64,000 nt of DNA. It comes from NP936 sp002726085. Its GTDB lineage: Bacteria > Acidobacteriota > Vicinamibacteria > Vicinamibacterales > UBA8438. This document shows positions 41,440-49,432 of the stretch, piece after piece. The stretch's first letter is position 1, and every line of letters begins with the position of its first letter. The notes under the pieces were generated by a model that made no database searches, was not told where the DNA came from, and worked only from the letters and a program-made list of their open reading frames with translations. Both the position numbers and the translations under genes were made by a program. Where the stretch lies: the NCBI GenBank assembly GCA_036012905.1, contig DASCQF010000038.1, forward strand, positions 65,234-129,233, given 5' to 3'.

Positions 41440-41565
41440 CAGCAACGGTGGCCGGCGCGCAGCGGCCGGCTGGCAAGGCGCGACGAGGGAGCATACAGGC
41501 GGGATGCGACCCCGCTGAGCGAGAAGGGCATCGCCGTCCCGCCGCGGCCGCTGCGCGCCGGCCAC
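41440..41565 (-). repeat. Dispersed relative of the 256-bp array unit
   Basis: The stretch ggctggcaaggcgcgacgag then ggagcatacaggcgggatgcgacc matches the reverse complement of the central part of the array unit (around 14088-14150 and 14344-14406), with a handful of differences. Flanks (GCGCGCAGCGGCCGGC... and ...GCCGCGGCCGCTGCGCGCCGGCC) form their own long inverted pair around it. It fills the gap between recX and pilT and holds no gene. Confidence 0.6.
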
Positions 41566-42720
41566 CTAGTCTCCGAACCGGGTGACTGACGGCGGCTCGT
41601 CGCTACCGCTCGGCGCGCGGGCCATGTCGCTCTGCGCGGCGTCGCCGGTCGCGGTCACACCCTGGAGGCGCAGCTTGAACTCTTCGGGGTTGCTGGCCCA
41701 TCGAAGCGCCATGTCGCGAGTGACGTGGCCGCGCTCATACAGTCCGTAGATGGACTGGTCGAATGTCTGCATTCCGTATTGCGACGTGCCCGCGGCGATC
41801 GCGCCTTCGATGAGGTGCGTGCGTTCCGGGTCCACGATGCAGTCACGGATGAACGGGGTATTGACCATGACCTCGACGGCCGCGCTGCGCCCGGTCTCAT
41901 CGATCCGGGGAATGAGCCGCTGCGATACGATCGCCCGGAGCACACTGGCAATCTGCATCCGGACCTGTTGGTGCTGGTGGGTTGGAAAGACCGCGACCAG
42001 ACGATTGATCGTCTCGGTAGCGTCGAGCGTGTGTACGGTCGACATCACGAGGTGTCCGATCTCGGCCGCGGTCAGCCCCGTTTCGACCGTCTCGAGATCG
42101 CGCATTTCGCCGACCAGGATGACATCGGGGTCCTGTCGCAGTGCGCTGCGGAGGGCGTCAGCGAACGAGCGCGTGTCGACGTGTACTTCCCGTTGATTGA
42201 TGATCGACTGGACGTCCTGATGGAGATACTCGATCGGGTCCTCCACCGTCATGACGTGGGCGGCGCGGGTGTGGTTGATGTGGTCGATCAGTGCCGCCAG
42301 CGTAGTGCTCTTGCCGCTGCCGGTGGTGCCGGTCAGCAGAATGAGCCCGCGTTCCTCTTCGGCGATCGTTTTCAGAACCGGCGGCAGATCGAGATCGTCG
42401 AGCGACTTGACCTGAATCGGGATGACACGGAGGACCATGGCGACCGTGCCGCGCTGGCGAAACACGTTGCAGCGGAAACGCCCAAGCCCGGCGACACTGT
42501 GGGCAAAATCTACCTCGTGGTCTCGGGCAAAGCGCGGGTGAAGCCCCGTAGGCACCAACCCGGCCGCCATCGTCTCCAGTGTGGCGGGTTCGAGACGATT
42601 CTCCTCGGCGATCGGACACAGCTTTCCATGGAGCCGCATCATCGGAGCGTTGCCGCTCTTGAGATGGAGATCGGACGCGCCGGCTTGCACCGCCGCGGCG
42701 AGAAGCTCGGTGATATCCAT
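41566..42720 (-). CDS. pilT: Type IV pilus retraction ATPase PilT
   Basis: 384-aa hexameric secretion-type ATPase. Residues 1-100 form the PAS-like N-terminal domain (MDITELLAAAVQAGASDLHLKSG). The ATPase has Walker A GTTGSGKST (131-139), the Asp box EDPIEYLH, Walker B ALRQDPDVILVGEMRD and the His box HLVMSTVHTLDATETINRLV. It depolymerises the pilus for twitching. The last ~30 residues are Ser/Pro-rich and resemble PilU-type tails. No other pilus genes are near; it is a lone gene between ilvE and recX. Confidence 0.92.
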   Translation of the reverse strand: MDITELLAAAVQAGASDLHLKSGNAPMMRLHGKLCPIAEENRLEPATLETMAAGLVPTGLHPRFARDHEVDFAHSVAGLGRFRCNVFRQRGTVAMVLRVIPIQVKSLDDLDLPPVLKTIAEEERGLILLTGTTGSGKSTTLAALIDHINHTRAAHVMTVEDPIEYLHQDVQSIINQREVHVDTRSFADALRSALRQDPDVILVGEMRDLETVETGLTAAEIGHLVMSTVHTLDATETINRLVAVFPTHQHQQVRMQIASVLRAIVSQRLIPRIDETGRSAAVEVMVNTPFIRDCIVDPERTHLIEGAIAAGTSQYGMQTFDQSIYGLYERGHVTRDMALRWASNPEEFKLRLQGVTATGDAAQSDMARAPSGSDEPPSVTRFGD

Positions 42721-42743
42721 ACGGCCGTTTCGTCCGGGGCCAA

Positions 42744-43712
42744 TCAGCTGGACTTGGCCGTTGCGATCGCTTCGGGTGCCGTGGTGTGTCTCTGATACAC
42801 GTGGGTGAGCCAGCCGTGCGTGTCCGGCAGGTTGCCGTTGACGACGTCAAAAAACCGGCGCTGGATGGCGGCGGTGACCGGACCTCGTCCGCCGTCTCCG
42901 ATGGCGATTTTGTCGACACTCCGGATCGGGGAGATCTCGGCCGCGGTGCCGGTGAAGAATATTTCGTCGGCGATGTACAACATCTCGCGCGGTATCGGTT
43001 GCTCGTGCACCGGGAACCCCAGATCGCGCGCCAGCGTCATGATGACGTCGCGTGTGATGCCCGGTAGCACCGACCCGCCCATCTGCGGCGTGAAGACGAC
43101 GCCGTCACGGATGATGAAAATGTTCTGGCCGCTACCTTCACTGACCAGCCCGCCCGGGTCGAGGGCGATCCCCTCGCTATATCCGTTCAGGGACGCCTCC
43201 ATCTTGATGAGCTGAGAGTTGGCGTAGTTGGCGGTTGACTTGGCCATCGCCGGGAACGTATTCGGTGCACTGCGGGCCCAGGAGCTGACCTGCACGTCGA
43301 CACCCTTCTCGAGCGCGTCGTCGCCAAGATACGCGCCCCACTCCCACACCAGGATCGTGGCTTCGACTGGGCACTTGAACGGGCTGACGCCCAGCTCGTG
43401 ATAGCCGCGGTAGAGCAGGGGACGGATGTAGCAGGCGCTATAGCCGTTGGCGCGGATCGTGTCGAGCACCGCCTCGTGGAACGCCGGCAGATCGAGGTCG
43501 TAGACCATCCGATAGACTTTCGCCGAGTCGTACAGACGGCGAAGATGTGCGTCGAGCCGGAAACAGACCGACCCGTTCGGTGTGTCGTAACACCGTGCAC
43601 CCTCGAAGACACCGCTGCCATAGTGGATGACGTGCGACCCGATATGGATCTTTGCATCGTCCCAGTCCACGAGGACGCCGTTCATCCAGATTTTGCCGCG
43701 ACCGAAACTCAT
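42744..43712 (-). CDS. ilvE: Branched-chain amino acid aminotransferase
   Basis: 322-aa fold-type IV PLP aminotransferase for Leu, Ile and Val. HYGSGVFEGARCYDT (residues ~31-45) is the family motif; the PLP Lys lies in PAMAKSTANYANSQLIK (~160); GYSEGIALDPGGLVSEGSGQNIFI is the PROSITE-like signature and FFTGTAAEISPIRSVD the C-terminal block. ATG 43712 with AGGA 7 bases upstream is used; TTG 43718 would add two residues. Confidence 0.95.
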   Translation of the reverse strand: MSFGRGKIWMNGVLVDWDDAKIHIGSHVIHYGSGVFEGARCYDTPNGSVCFRLDAHLRRLYDSAKVYRMVYDLDLPAFHEAVLDTIRANGYSACYIRPLLYRGYHELGVSPFKCPVEATILVWEWGAYLGDDALEKGVDVQVSSWARSAPNTFPAMAKSTANYANSQLIKMEASLNGYSEGIALDPGGLVSEGSGQNIFIIRDGVVFTPQMGGSVLPGITRDVIMTLARDLGFPVHEQPIPREMLYIADEIFFTGTAAEISPIRSVDKIAIGDGGRGPVTAAIQRRFFDVVNGNLPDTHGWLTHVYQRHTTAPEAIATAKSS

Positions 43713-43828
43713 TGCCAATCCTGCCGATCCGCCACGCTATCAGACACTTAGCAGGCTTTCATATGACAGTGTAGTGTTCCACTCGGTTGTGGCGCAACAG
43801 AAATGCCGGTCCCGTCGGCGTGACGGAG

Positions 43829-44827
43829 TTACTGGGATTCGCCGCAGAATGGGCAGCGATCGGCTCTGGCATGGAGCGGCTTGCGGCAGTGCCAGCAGAA
43901 GCCGGCCGGGGGCGTGGCTCGTGAACGGATTCGGGCACGGATGCCGCGCATGTTCCCGTCGGACGAGCTGCTTCCCCGGGGAGCGTCGGAGGTGCCGGCG
44001 ACCGGGACGGCGGCCGGTGTGACGCGACGTCCGGCCCTGATCTCCTCCAGGTCGGCCAACAGTTCGCCGGCACGCTGATAGCGGTCGGTCACTTCGGGCG
44101 CGAGCGTCTTCATCACGACGTTGTTGAGCACTCCGGGTATCGCGTTGTTCAGCAGGCGCGGCGGTCGCACCAACTCACCGCGACGAAGCTTCTCCAAATC
44201 GTCGGGCGCCGGCGTGTCGTAGGGCAGAACCCCGGTCAGCATTTGGTACATGGTGATGCCGAGCGAGTAGAGATCGGACGCAAACACCGCTTCACCGCGG
44301 AACTGCTCTGGCGCCATGTACGGCGGGCTCCCGATGATCGTCGTGCCGTGGGCCGCGATCTCGAGAAAGCGCGACGTGCCGAAGTCGGCCACTTTCAGTG
44401 TGCCCGACTCGGCTACCAGCACGTTGGCCGGTCGGAGGTCCCGGTGGATGACGCCCTGCGCATGCGCATGCTCCACCGCGCACGTGATCTGCCTGGCATA
44501 GTCGAGCGCGAGATCGATCTCGAGCCGTCCGCTGGTCGCGATGACCGTTTCGAGGGTGTCGCCCGGGACGTACTCCATCACGATGAAGAAGATGTTGTCC
44601 TGCTTCTCCGCCGTGGTGATCGAGACGATGTTGGGGTGGTCGAGCGCGGCCAGCAACCGGGGCTCACGCAAGAGTTCGCTGAAATTCAGGTTTTGCCGGT
44701 GCGGAACCTTCAGCGCGACCTTCTTGTTGATCCAGGTGTCTTCGGCCAGATAGACCGTACCGAAGCCGCCGCTCCCGAGCGCGGACACGACCTTGTATTT
44801 CCCGAGCACGTGATCGGCAAACAACAT
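43829..44827 (-). CDS. Soluble Ser/Thr protein kinase with C-terminal zinc ribbon
   Basis: 332-aa Hanks-type kinase. Gly-loop GSGGFGTVYLA (18-28), Lys40 in VALKVP, HRDLRPAN (128-135), DFG (148-150) and SPPYMAPEQF are present, so it should be active. The catalytic-loop Lys is replaced by Arg132 (HRDLR for HRDLK). After the kinase domain a Ser/Arg-rich linker leads to CWHCRKPLHARADRCPFCG (~310-328), a four-Cys zinc ribbon. No membrane segment or extracellular sensor is seen, so the ribbon may be the input or target-binding part. A TATACT stands 11 bases before the ATG. Confidence 0.9.
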   Translation of the reverse strand: MLFADHVLGKYKVVSALGSGGFGTVYLAEDTWINKKVALKVPHRQNLNFSELLREPRLLAALDHPNIVSITTAEKQDNIFFIVMEYVPGDTLETVIATSGRLEIDLALDYARQITCAVEHAHAQGVIHRDLRPANVLVAESGTLKVADFGTSRFLEIAAHGTTIIGSPPYMAPEQFRGEAVFASDLYSLGITMYQMLTGVLPYDTPAPDDLEKLRRGELVRPPRLLNNAIPGVLNNVVMKTLAPEVTDRYQRAGELLADLEEIRAGRRVTPAAVPVAGTSDAPRGSSSSDGNMRGIRARIRSRATPPAGFCWHCRKPLHARADRCPFCGESQ

Positions 44828-44838
44828 GAAGGGCGGAA

Positions 44839-44844
44839 GTATAG
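44839..44844 (-). promoter_or_regulatory. Candidate -10 box for the zinc-ribbon kinase
   Basis: TATACT on the minus strand with 11 bases between it and the ATG, implying a very short 5' leader. Confidence 0.35.
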
Positions 44845-44865
44845 CTTACTCAGTAGACCGCTCTC

Positions 44866-44889
44866 AGAAGTCAGGAGTCAGGAGTAGGA
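44866..44889 (+). repeat. Short heptad array in the divergent kinase/rsmE gap
   Basis: CAGAAGT-CAGGAGT-CAGGAGT-AGG, three 7-bp units ending 7 bases before the rsmE ATG. It supplies an AGGAG ribosome site for rsmE. Confidence 0.65.
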
Positions 44890-44896
44890 TCTACCG

Positions 44897-45622
44897 ATGC
44901 CACCGCGGTTCTACGTGCCGGACCTGGCGGGGCTGGACGCTCCGGTCGCGTTGTCGGACGAAGAGGCTCGACACCTGACGCGGGTGCTGCGTCTGGGAAT
45001 CGGCGACACCGTCTCGGTCTTCGACGGGCGGGGCGGCGAGTTCTGTGCCCGTGTCGAGCAGGTGACCGTGGGGCGCGTGGTTGTTCGGCCGTATCAGTCG
45101 GTCGCGCCCGCTCCCGAGCCGGCGGTGGCGTTGACGGTGGCACAGGCGCTGCTGAAGGGACGCACGTTTGATGACGTTGTGCGTGACGTCACCATGGTTG
45201 GCGCCGTCGCGGTCCAGCCGCTGCTGACCGAGCGGACAGAGGCCCGGATGCGCGACACCGGTCGGTGGACCAGGATTGCCATCGCCTCGGCGAAGCAGTG
45301 TCGTCGGGCCGTTGTGCCAGAGGTCAGGGCGCCTCAGTCGTTCCGAGCCCTGCTCGACGACGACCGGTCCCAGCTACGTCTGCTGCTGGTCGAGCCTGGC
45401 ACGGCCGGGGCGCCTGGCGCGTTGCGGGTGCTCCAGCACGCCCCGCCGCCGGCAACGGCGGCCCTCGCGGTCGGTCCCGAGGGCGGCTGGAGTGCGGAGG
45501 AGGTGGCCGCAGCCGCGGCGGCCGGGTTCGTGCCGGTCACGTTCGGTCGGCGGACGCTACGCGCCGATGCGGTCGTCGTCTGCGCCGTGTCGGTGTTGCA
45601 ATACATCTGGGGCGACCTGTGA
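44897..45622 (+). CDS. rsmE: 16S rRNA (uracil-1498-N3)-methyltransferase RsmE
   Basis: 241-aa SPOUT methyltransferase. An N-terminal PUA-like domain (MPPRFYVPDL, then LSDEEARHLTRVLRLGIGDTVSVFDG) precedes the knotted domain: ALLKGRTFDDVVRDVTMVGAVAVQPLLTERT, IASAKQCRR, LAVGPEGGWSAEEV and FGRRTLRADAVVV are the conserved SAM and rRNA site motifs. The gene stands alone on the plus strand. Its last 66 bases overlap the end of the convergent prmA ORF. Confidence 0.93.
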   Translation: MPPRFYVPDLAGLDAPVALSDEEARHLTRVLRLGIGDTVSVFDGRGGEFCARVEQVTVGRVVVRPYQSVAPAPEPAVALTVAQALLKGRTFDDVVRDVTMVGAVAVQPLLTERTEARMRDTGRWTRIAIASAKQCRRAVVPEVRAPQSFRALLDDDRSQLRLLLVEPGTAGAPGALRVLQHAPPPATAALAVGPEGGWSAEEVAAAAAAGFVPVTFGRRTLRADAVVVCAVSVLQYIWGDL

Positions 45623-46537
45623 GCGATAGAAGTCAGAAGCCGGTTTCATTCTGCCTTCTGACTTCTTGTGCTCTCGCCTCCACACCATCCCGACCCATTC
45701 GTCTTCGACGGCACGCCAGACGGGCTCGGCATAGGCGCTGTATGCCAAGGACACCGCGGCTTCTTCTTCGGCCAGAATGCCGCTGAGTACGATGTGTCCC
45801 CCTGGCGTGACCAAGGTGGCGACAGTCGGTGCCACGCGCGTCAGCAAAGCGCCAGTGAGGTTGGCGACGACCACCGCGACAGCGTCTTGTTGTAGCCGCG
45901 AGATGTCGCCGTCGCGCAGCTCGACCCGCGAGGCCACCTGGTTCGCCTCGACGCTGTCTTGAGCCGAGGCGAGCGCGTCGGGGTCCCGGTCGATGCCCGT
46001 CGCCTGCCTCGCCCCGAGCTTGACGGCGGCGATGGCGAGTACGCCCGAGCCGGTGCCGAGGTCGAGGACGTCGAGTTCGCGCAGGTCGAGTTGTTGCAGG
46101 CCACGCAAGGCGAGCCGCGTCGTTGGATGGTGGCCGCTCCCGAAGCCGAGCGCCGGGCGAATTTGCACGACGACATGTCGGCTGTCGCCAGCCATGGACG
46201 GCATGTCCCAGGGGGGCGCGACGACGACTCGCCCGACCCGTATCGCCCGCAGATCGGCCTGGGACCGTGACGCCCAGTCGTCATCGCTCACGGCGACCGG
46301 CGTGGCGCATACGCGCGGGTCACATTCGGCGGTGACTGCGGCCTGCGCGGCATTCCGGTTCGACTCGGAGGTGAAGTGCACCCGCACACTCCAGGGCCCG
46401 CGCTCCTCGATCGCGAACGGCGCGAAGTCGTCGACAATGGCGGCCACGACGTCGATCAACGGCAGCTGGTTCGGCTCGTAGGCCGGAGTCTCGGCGAAGA
46501 CGTCGAGCGCCGGGCGAGTGGGGCGAGCACTATCCAA
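45557..46537 (-). CDS. prmA: Ribosomal protein L11 methyltransferase PrmA
   Basis: 326-aa SAM methyltransferase, usually next to dnaJ as here. LGFGSGHHPTTRLALRGLQQL (residues ~131-151) is the PrmA substrate motif, VLDLGTGSGVLAIAAVKLGA is SAM motif I, and VVANLTGALLTRVAPTVATLVTPGGHIVLSGIL gives the later motifs. The core should end near VWRREHK (~287). The remaining ~38 residues are the translated heptad hairpin plus antisense of rsmE and look spurious or newly acquired; the true stop is where the frame ends. It overlaps dnaJ by 8 bases. Confidence 0.9.
   Translation of the reverse strand: MDSARPTRPALDVFAETPAYEPNQLPLIDVVAAIVDDFAPFAIEERGPWSVRVHFTSESNRNAAQAAVTAECDPRVCATPVAVSDDDWASRSQADLRAIRVGRVVVAPPWDMPSMAGDSRHVVVQIRPALGFGSGHHPTTRLALRGLQQLDLRELDVLDLGTGSGVLAIAAVKLGARQATGIDRDPDALASAQDSVEANQVASRVELRDGDISRLQQDAVAVVVANLTGALLTRVAPTVATLVTPGGHIVLSGILAEEEAAVSLAYSAYAEPVWRAVEDEWVGMVWRREHKKSEGRMKPASDFYRSQVAPDVLQHRHGADDDRIGA
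45628..45666. terminator. Heptad-built hairpin between convergent rsmE and prmA
   Basis: AGAAGTCAGAAG (45628-45639) and CTTCTGACTTCT (45655-45666) are perfect 12-base inverted arms around a 15-base loop, starting 5 bases after the rsmE stop. It is in the right place for a bidirectional terminator between convergent genes, though no U-run is present. It lies inside the prmA frame. Confidence 0.5.
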
Positions 46538-47675
46538 AGATGTCTTTGACGCGCTCGAAGAAAGGGCGTTCTTCGTCCGTGTCGTCCGTGTCGGCGGTGA
46601 GCGGGTCGAGCACCCGCTTCGGCATCGTCTTGTCGAGTTGCTCGAGGAGGCTCTTCTGCTCCCGACTCAGCTTCCGCGGTATGGCGACTTTGACACCGAC
46701 GTAAAGGTCGCCATGTCCTCGCCCGCCGACATTGGGCATGCCCTTGCCCCGCAACCTGAAGCGAGTGTCCGGCTGGGTGCCCTTCGGGATCTGAATGGTG
46801 GTTGGGTTCGTCAGGGTGGGGGCTTCGATCTGTCCACCGAGCGTCAATGTCGGGTAGGTGACCGGCACCTCGCACAGCAGGTCGTCGCCTTCGCGGCGGA
46901 AGAACGCGTGGGCACGAACGTGGACAACGACGTACAGGTCGCCGGGCGGTCCACCTCGACCACCGAGCTCGCCCTCCCCGGTGAGACGGAGACGCTGGGC
47001 CGTGGCGATGCCGGCCGGAATCTTCACCGTGAGCTTGCGTTCGCGCGTGACCCGTCCCTTGCCGTGACACGTCTGACAGGGCTTCGCGATTACCTGACCG
47101 GCCCCGCTGCAATGCGGGCAGGTCCGGGCGACGGTGAAGAATCCCTGCTGGAAGCGGACCTGACCGCGGCCCTGACAGTGGCTGCAGGTTTCAGCGGAAC
47201 TACCTGGGGCCGCTCCCGACCCGCTACAGGTGCCACACGGTTCCTCGCGGGGAATCTTGAGCGTGGTCTCGGTGCCGGTGGCGGCTTCCTCGAACTCGAT
47301 CTCCAGGTCGTAGCGCAAATCGGCCCCGCGCCGGACCCCCCCCCGCCGGGTGCTGCCGCCAAATCCAAACAGGTCGCCGAGACCGCCGAGGATATCGCCG
47401 AAGTCGGCGAAGATCGTGGGATCGAAGCCAGCGGCACCGCCGGCAGCGGCACCGACGCCAGCATGCCCGAACTGGTCGTACCGACTCCGCTTCTCGGCGT
47501 CTGCCAGAACCGCGTAGGCCTCGGCCGCTTCCTTGAACCGCTCTTCGGCTTTCTTGTCGTCCGGGTTGCGGTCGGGGTGATACTTGAGCGCCATCTTGCG
47601 GTAGGCGCTCTTGATGGCTGCCTCGTCGGCCCTCCGCGGCACGCCGAGGATCTCGTAATAGTCGCGCGTCGTCAC
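46530..47675 (-). CDS. dnaJ: Chaperone protein DnaJ
   Basis: 381-aa Hsp40. The J domain (residues 1-70) has the HPD motif in KYHPDRNPDD; a Gly/Phe region (75-115) follows; four zinc-binding CxxCxGxG-type repeats run ~146-210 (CGTCSGSG, CSHCQGRG, CPHCSGAG, CQTCHGKG); the C-terminal peptide-binding domains complete it. It overlaps grpE by 4 bases (ATGA) and prmA by 8, forming hrcA-grpE-dnaJ-prmA. dnaK is not in the window. Confidence 0.96.
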   Translation of the reverse strand: MTTRDYYEILGVPRRADEAAIKSAYRKMALKYHPDRNPDDKKAEERFKEAAEAYAVLADAEKRSRYDQFGHAGVGAAAGGAAGFDPTIFADFGDILGGLGDLFGFGGSTRRGGVRRGADLRYDLEIEFEEAATGTETTLKIPREEPCGTCSGSGAAPGSSAETCSHCQGRGQVRFQQGFFTVARTCPHCSGAGQVIAKPCQTCHGKGRVTRERKLTVKIPAGIATAQRLRLTGEGELGGRGGPPGDLYVVVHVRAHAFFRREGDDLLCEVPVTYPTLTLGGQIEAPTLTNPTTIQIPKGTQPDTRFRLRGKGMPNVGGRGHGDLYVGVKVAIPRKLSREQKSLLEQLDKTMPKRVLDPLTADTDDTDEERPFFERVKDIFG

Positions 47676-48232
47676 GCTTTGGCCACCTTGACCATCGATG
47701 CCCGGAGCAACCGGTCGCGCAGCGTGTAGCCTCGGCGCAGTTCTTCGATGACCTCACCGTCGCGGTGTGTCGGGCTCGGTTCGTGCGTGACGGCCTGGTG
47801 CAGATTTGGGTCGAAATCGCTTCCGACGGCTTCGATCGGTTTGACCCCGCGTTTGGCCATCAGTTCGAGCAGCTGTTTGTGGATGATCTCGACGCCGCGA
47901 CGATAGGCGTCGCCCTTCTGGACGTCAGCCGCCAGCGCGCGCTCGAAATCGTCGACCAGGGGCAGCAGGTCCTGTAACAGATCCATTGCAGCGTGCTCGG
48001 CCAGCTCGCGCCGCTCACGGTCCGTGCGCTTGCGATAGTTGTCGAAGTCGGCGGTTGTGCGAACTAGTCGATCGCGGTGTTCATCGCACTCGCGCCGCAG
48101 GCGAGCAATGTCGTCGGCCTCGGGCCGAGCCGCGCCACCACCGTCAGCGGGCTGGTCGTCGTCAGACGCAGGCGTCGTTTCTTCCGGCGGAGCTGCGTCC
48201 TCAGACCGCTCCATGTCGCGTTCATCGGGCAT
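47672..48232 (-). CDS. grpE: Nucleotide exchange factor GrpE
   Basis: 186-aa DnaK exchange factor. An acidic, unstructured N-terminus (1-40) is followed by the long dimerising helix (RTTADFDNYRKRTDRERRELAEHAAMDLLQDLLPLVDDFERAL) and the beta-sheet head with GVKPIEAVGSDFDPNLHQAVTHEPS, the GrpE signature. It overlaps hrcA by 11 bases and dnaJ by 4. Confidence 0.94.
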   Translation of the reverse strand: MPDERDMERSEDAAPPEETTPASDDDQPADGGGAARPEADDIARLRRECDEHRDRLVRTTADFDNYRKRTDRERRELAEHAAMDLLQDLLPLVDDFERALAADVQKGDAYRRGVEIIHKQLLELMAKRGVKPIEAVGSDFDPNLHQAVTHEPSPTHRDGEVIEELRRGYTLRDRLLRASMVKVAKA

Positions 48233-49322
48233 TGTCGTCCGGCGAAGGGGTGTGATTCACGAGGACGCGACTGACCGCTTGCGAGACGCTGTCAACCGCC
48301 GCGATGGCCCGTGAGTAGCGCATCCGACGTGGACCGATCACGCCGACGGTGCCGGTCTGCCGGCCGTCGAAATAGGTCGAGGCAATCAGACTGAAGGGTT
48401 GCAGATCGGTCTCCGAGTGTTCGGTGCCGATGACCACACTCAGTCCGTCGGCGCCGAGATACTCGCTGAGCAGACGCACGAGGCGATGTTTTTCCTCCAT
48501 CATCGACAGCAGCGCGCGAAGCGTGGCCAGCGGCACAGCGCTGTCGTCGTCGGAGACATCGTCGAACAGGAACGTGGCGCCGTCGATGAACACGCTCTCA
48601 TGGGAAACCATGTCTTCGAGAGTCGAGCTCGCCAGCCGAAGCGAACGTGACAGAAGTTCGTCGTAGAGCACCTTTTCCTGACGCAGGCGCTCGATGACGG
48701 TGGTGCGCACCTCGCCCAGGGTCAGACCACGGAATTCGCGGTTCAGATAGTTCGCTCCCTGTTCGAGCTCGCTGCGTCTCACGCGTTCGCCGATGTCGAT
48801 CACCTTGTGGCACACCTGCTGACCCTGCGCCGTAACCAGCACGAGAATGCGGTTGCCTTCGAGTGGCACGAATTCGATGTGTTCGAACCCCGCCACTTCG
48901 TTGGTCGGCGCCAGCACGAACCCCAAATGGTGCGACACCCGGGAGAGCTCGTGGGAGACGTTGGACAAAACGCCATTGATCGACCCGGCCTGGCGGAGCC
49001 GCGCCTCGACCGCCGACGTCGACCGGGTCGCATGACGGTGCTCGAGCAGCAGATCCACGTAGCAGCGGTAACCCAGGTCTGTCGGGACACGCCCTGCCGA
49101 CTTGTGAGGTTGCCACACGAATCCGGCCTCCTCGAGTCGTGCCAGGATCTGGCGCACCGTTGCCGACGACAGCCCGAACCCGCCATGTTCGGCGAGCCAG
49201 CGCGAAGGCACGGGCGCCCCGCGGTCGATATATTCCTGAATGAGCGCGGCGAGAAGCCGGCGCGTGCGTTCGGGGAGGTCTGCGCCGGAGTGTCCGGGCG
49301 GGACGGACTGCCGCGACATCAC
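48222..49322 (-). CDS. hrcA: Heat-inducible transcription repressor HrcA
   Basis: 366-aa repressor. The N-terminal winged helix (RTRRLLAALIQEYIDRGAPVPSRWLAEHGGFGLSSATVRQILARLEEAGFVWQPHKSAGRVPTDLGYRCYVD) is the HrcA form. The GAF-like inserted domain follows, and the C-terminal GPRRMRYSRAIAAVDSVSQAVSRVL is the signature end. HrcA normally binds CIRCE boxes near groE and dnaK operons; no CIRCE-like palindrome is seen before this operon. The start is GTG 49322 or ATG 49319, only 7-10 bases after a TATACT box. Confidence 0.93.
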   Translation of the reverse strand: MMSRQSVPPGHSGADLPERTRRLLAALIQEYIDRGAPVPSRWLAEHGGFGLSSATVRQILARLEEAGFVWQPHKSAGRVPTDLGYRCYVDLLLEHRHATRSTSAVEARLRQAGSINGVLSNVSHELSRVSHHLGFVLAPTNEVAGFEHIEFVPLEGNRILVLVTAQGQQVCHKVIDIGERVRRSELEQGANYLNREFRGLTLGEVRTTVIERLRQEKVLYDELLSRSLRLASSTLEDMVSHESVFIDGATFLFDDVSDDDSAVPLATLRALLSMMEEKHRLVRLLSEYLGADGLSVVIGTEHSETDLQPFSLIASTYFDGRQTGTVGVIGPRRMRYSRAIAAVDSVSQAVSRVLVNHTPSPDDNAR

Positions 49323-49329
49323 GCCAGCC

Positions 49330-49335
49330 AGTATA
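49330..49335 (-). promoter_or_regulatory. Candidate -10 box of hrcA
   Basis: TATACT on the minus strand 7 bases before GTG 49322. A start point 6-8 bases after it would give a leaderless mRNA. No -35 is visible. Confidence 0.4.
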
Positions 49336-49343
49336 CCGTAAGG

Positions 49344-49398
49344 CTAGCGAGGCTACGCCTCGAGCTGCCCCCACCGCCTATCGGCTCGGCATCGTTAG
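49344..49398 (-). repeat. Divergent copy of the palindromic element before hrcA
   Basis: On the minus strand it reads CTAACGATGC...GAGGCGTAGCCTCGCTAG, 55 bases, with the CTARYGATGC and TCGCTAG ends of the family and an inner hairpin CGAGGC-GTA-GCCTCG. The rest of the gap to the XdhC-like gene holds nothing else. Confidence 0.55.
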
Positions 49399-49432
49399 CG
49401 GGCTTTTTCCACAGCACTACGGCCCCTGGCAG

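Noticed and set aside
49323..49432. CIRCE operator upstream of hrcA
   Set aside because: No TTAGCACTC-N9-GAGTGCTAA-like palindrome; the palindrome present belongs to the dispersed repeat family.
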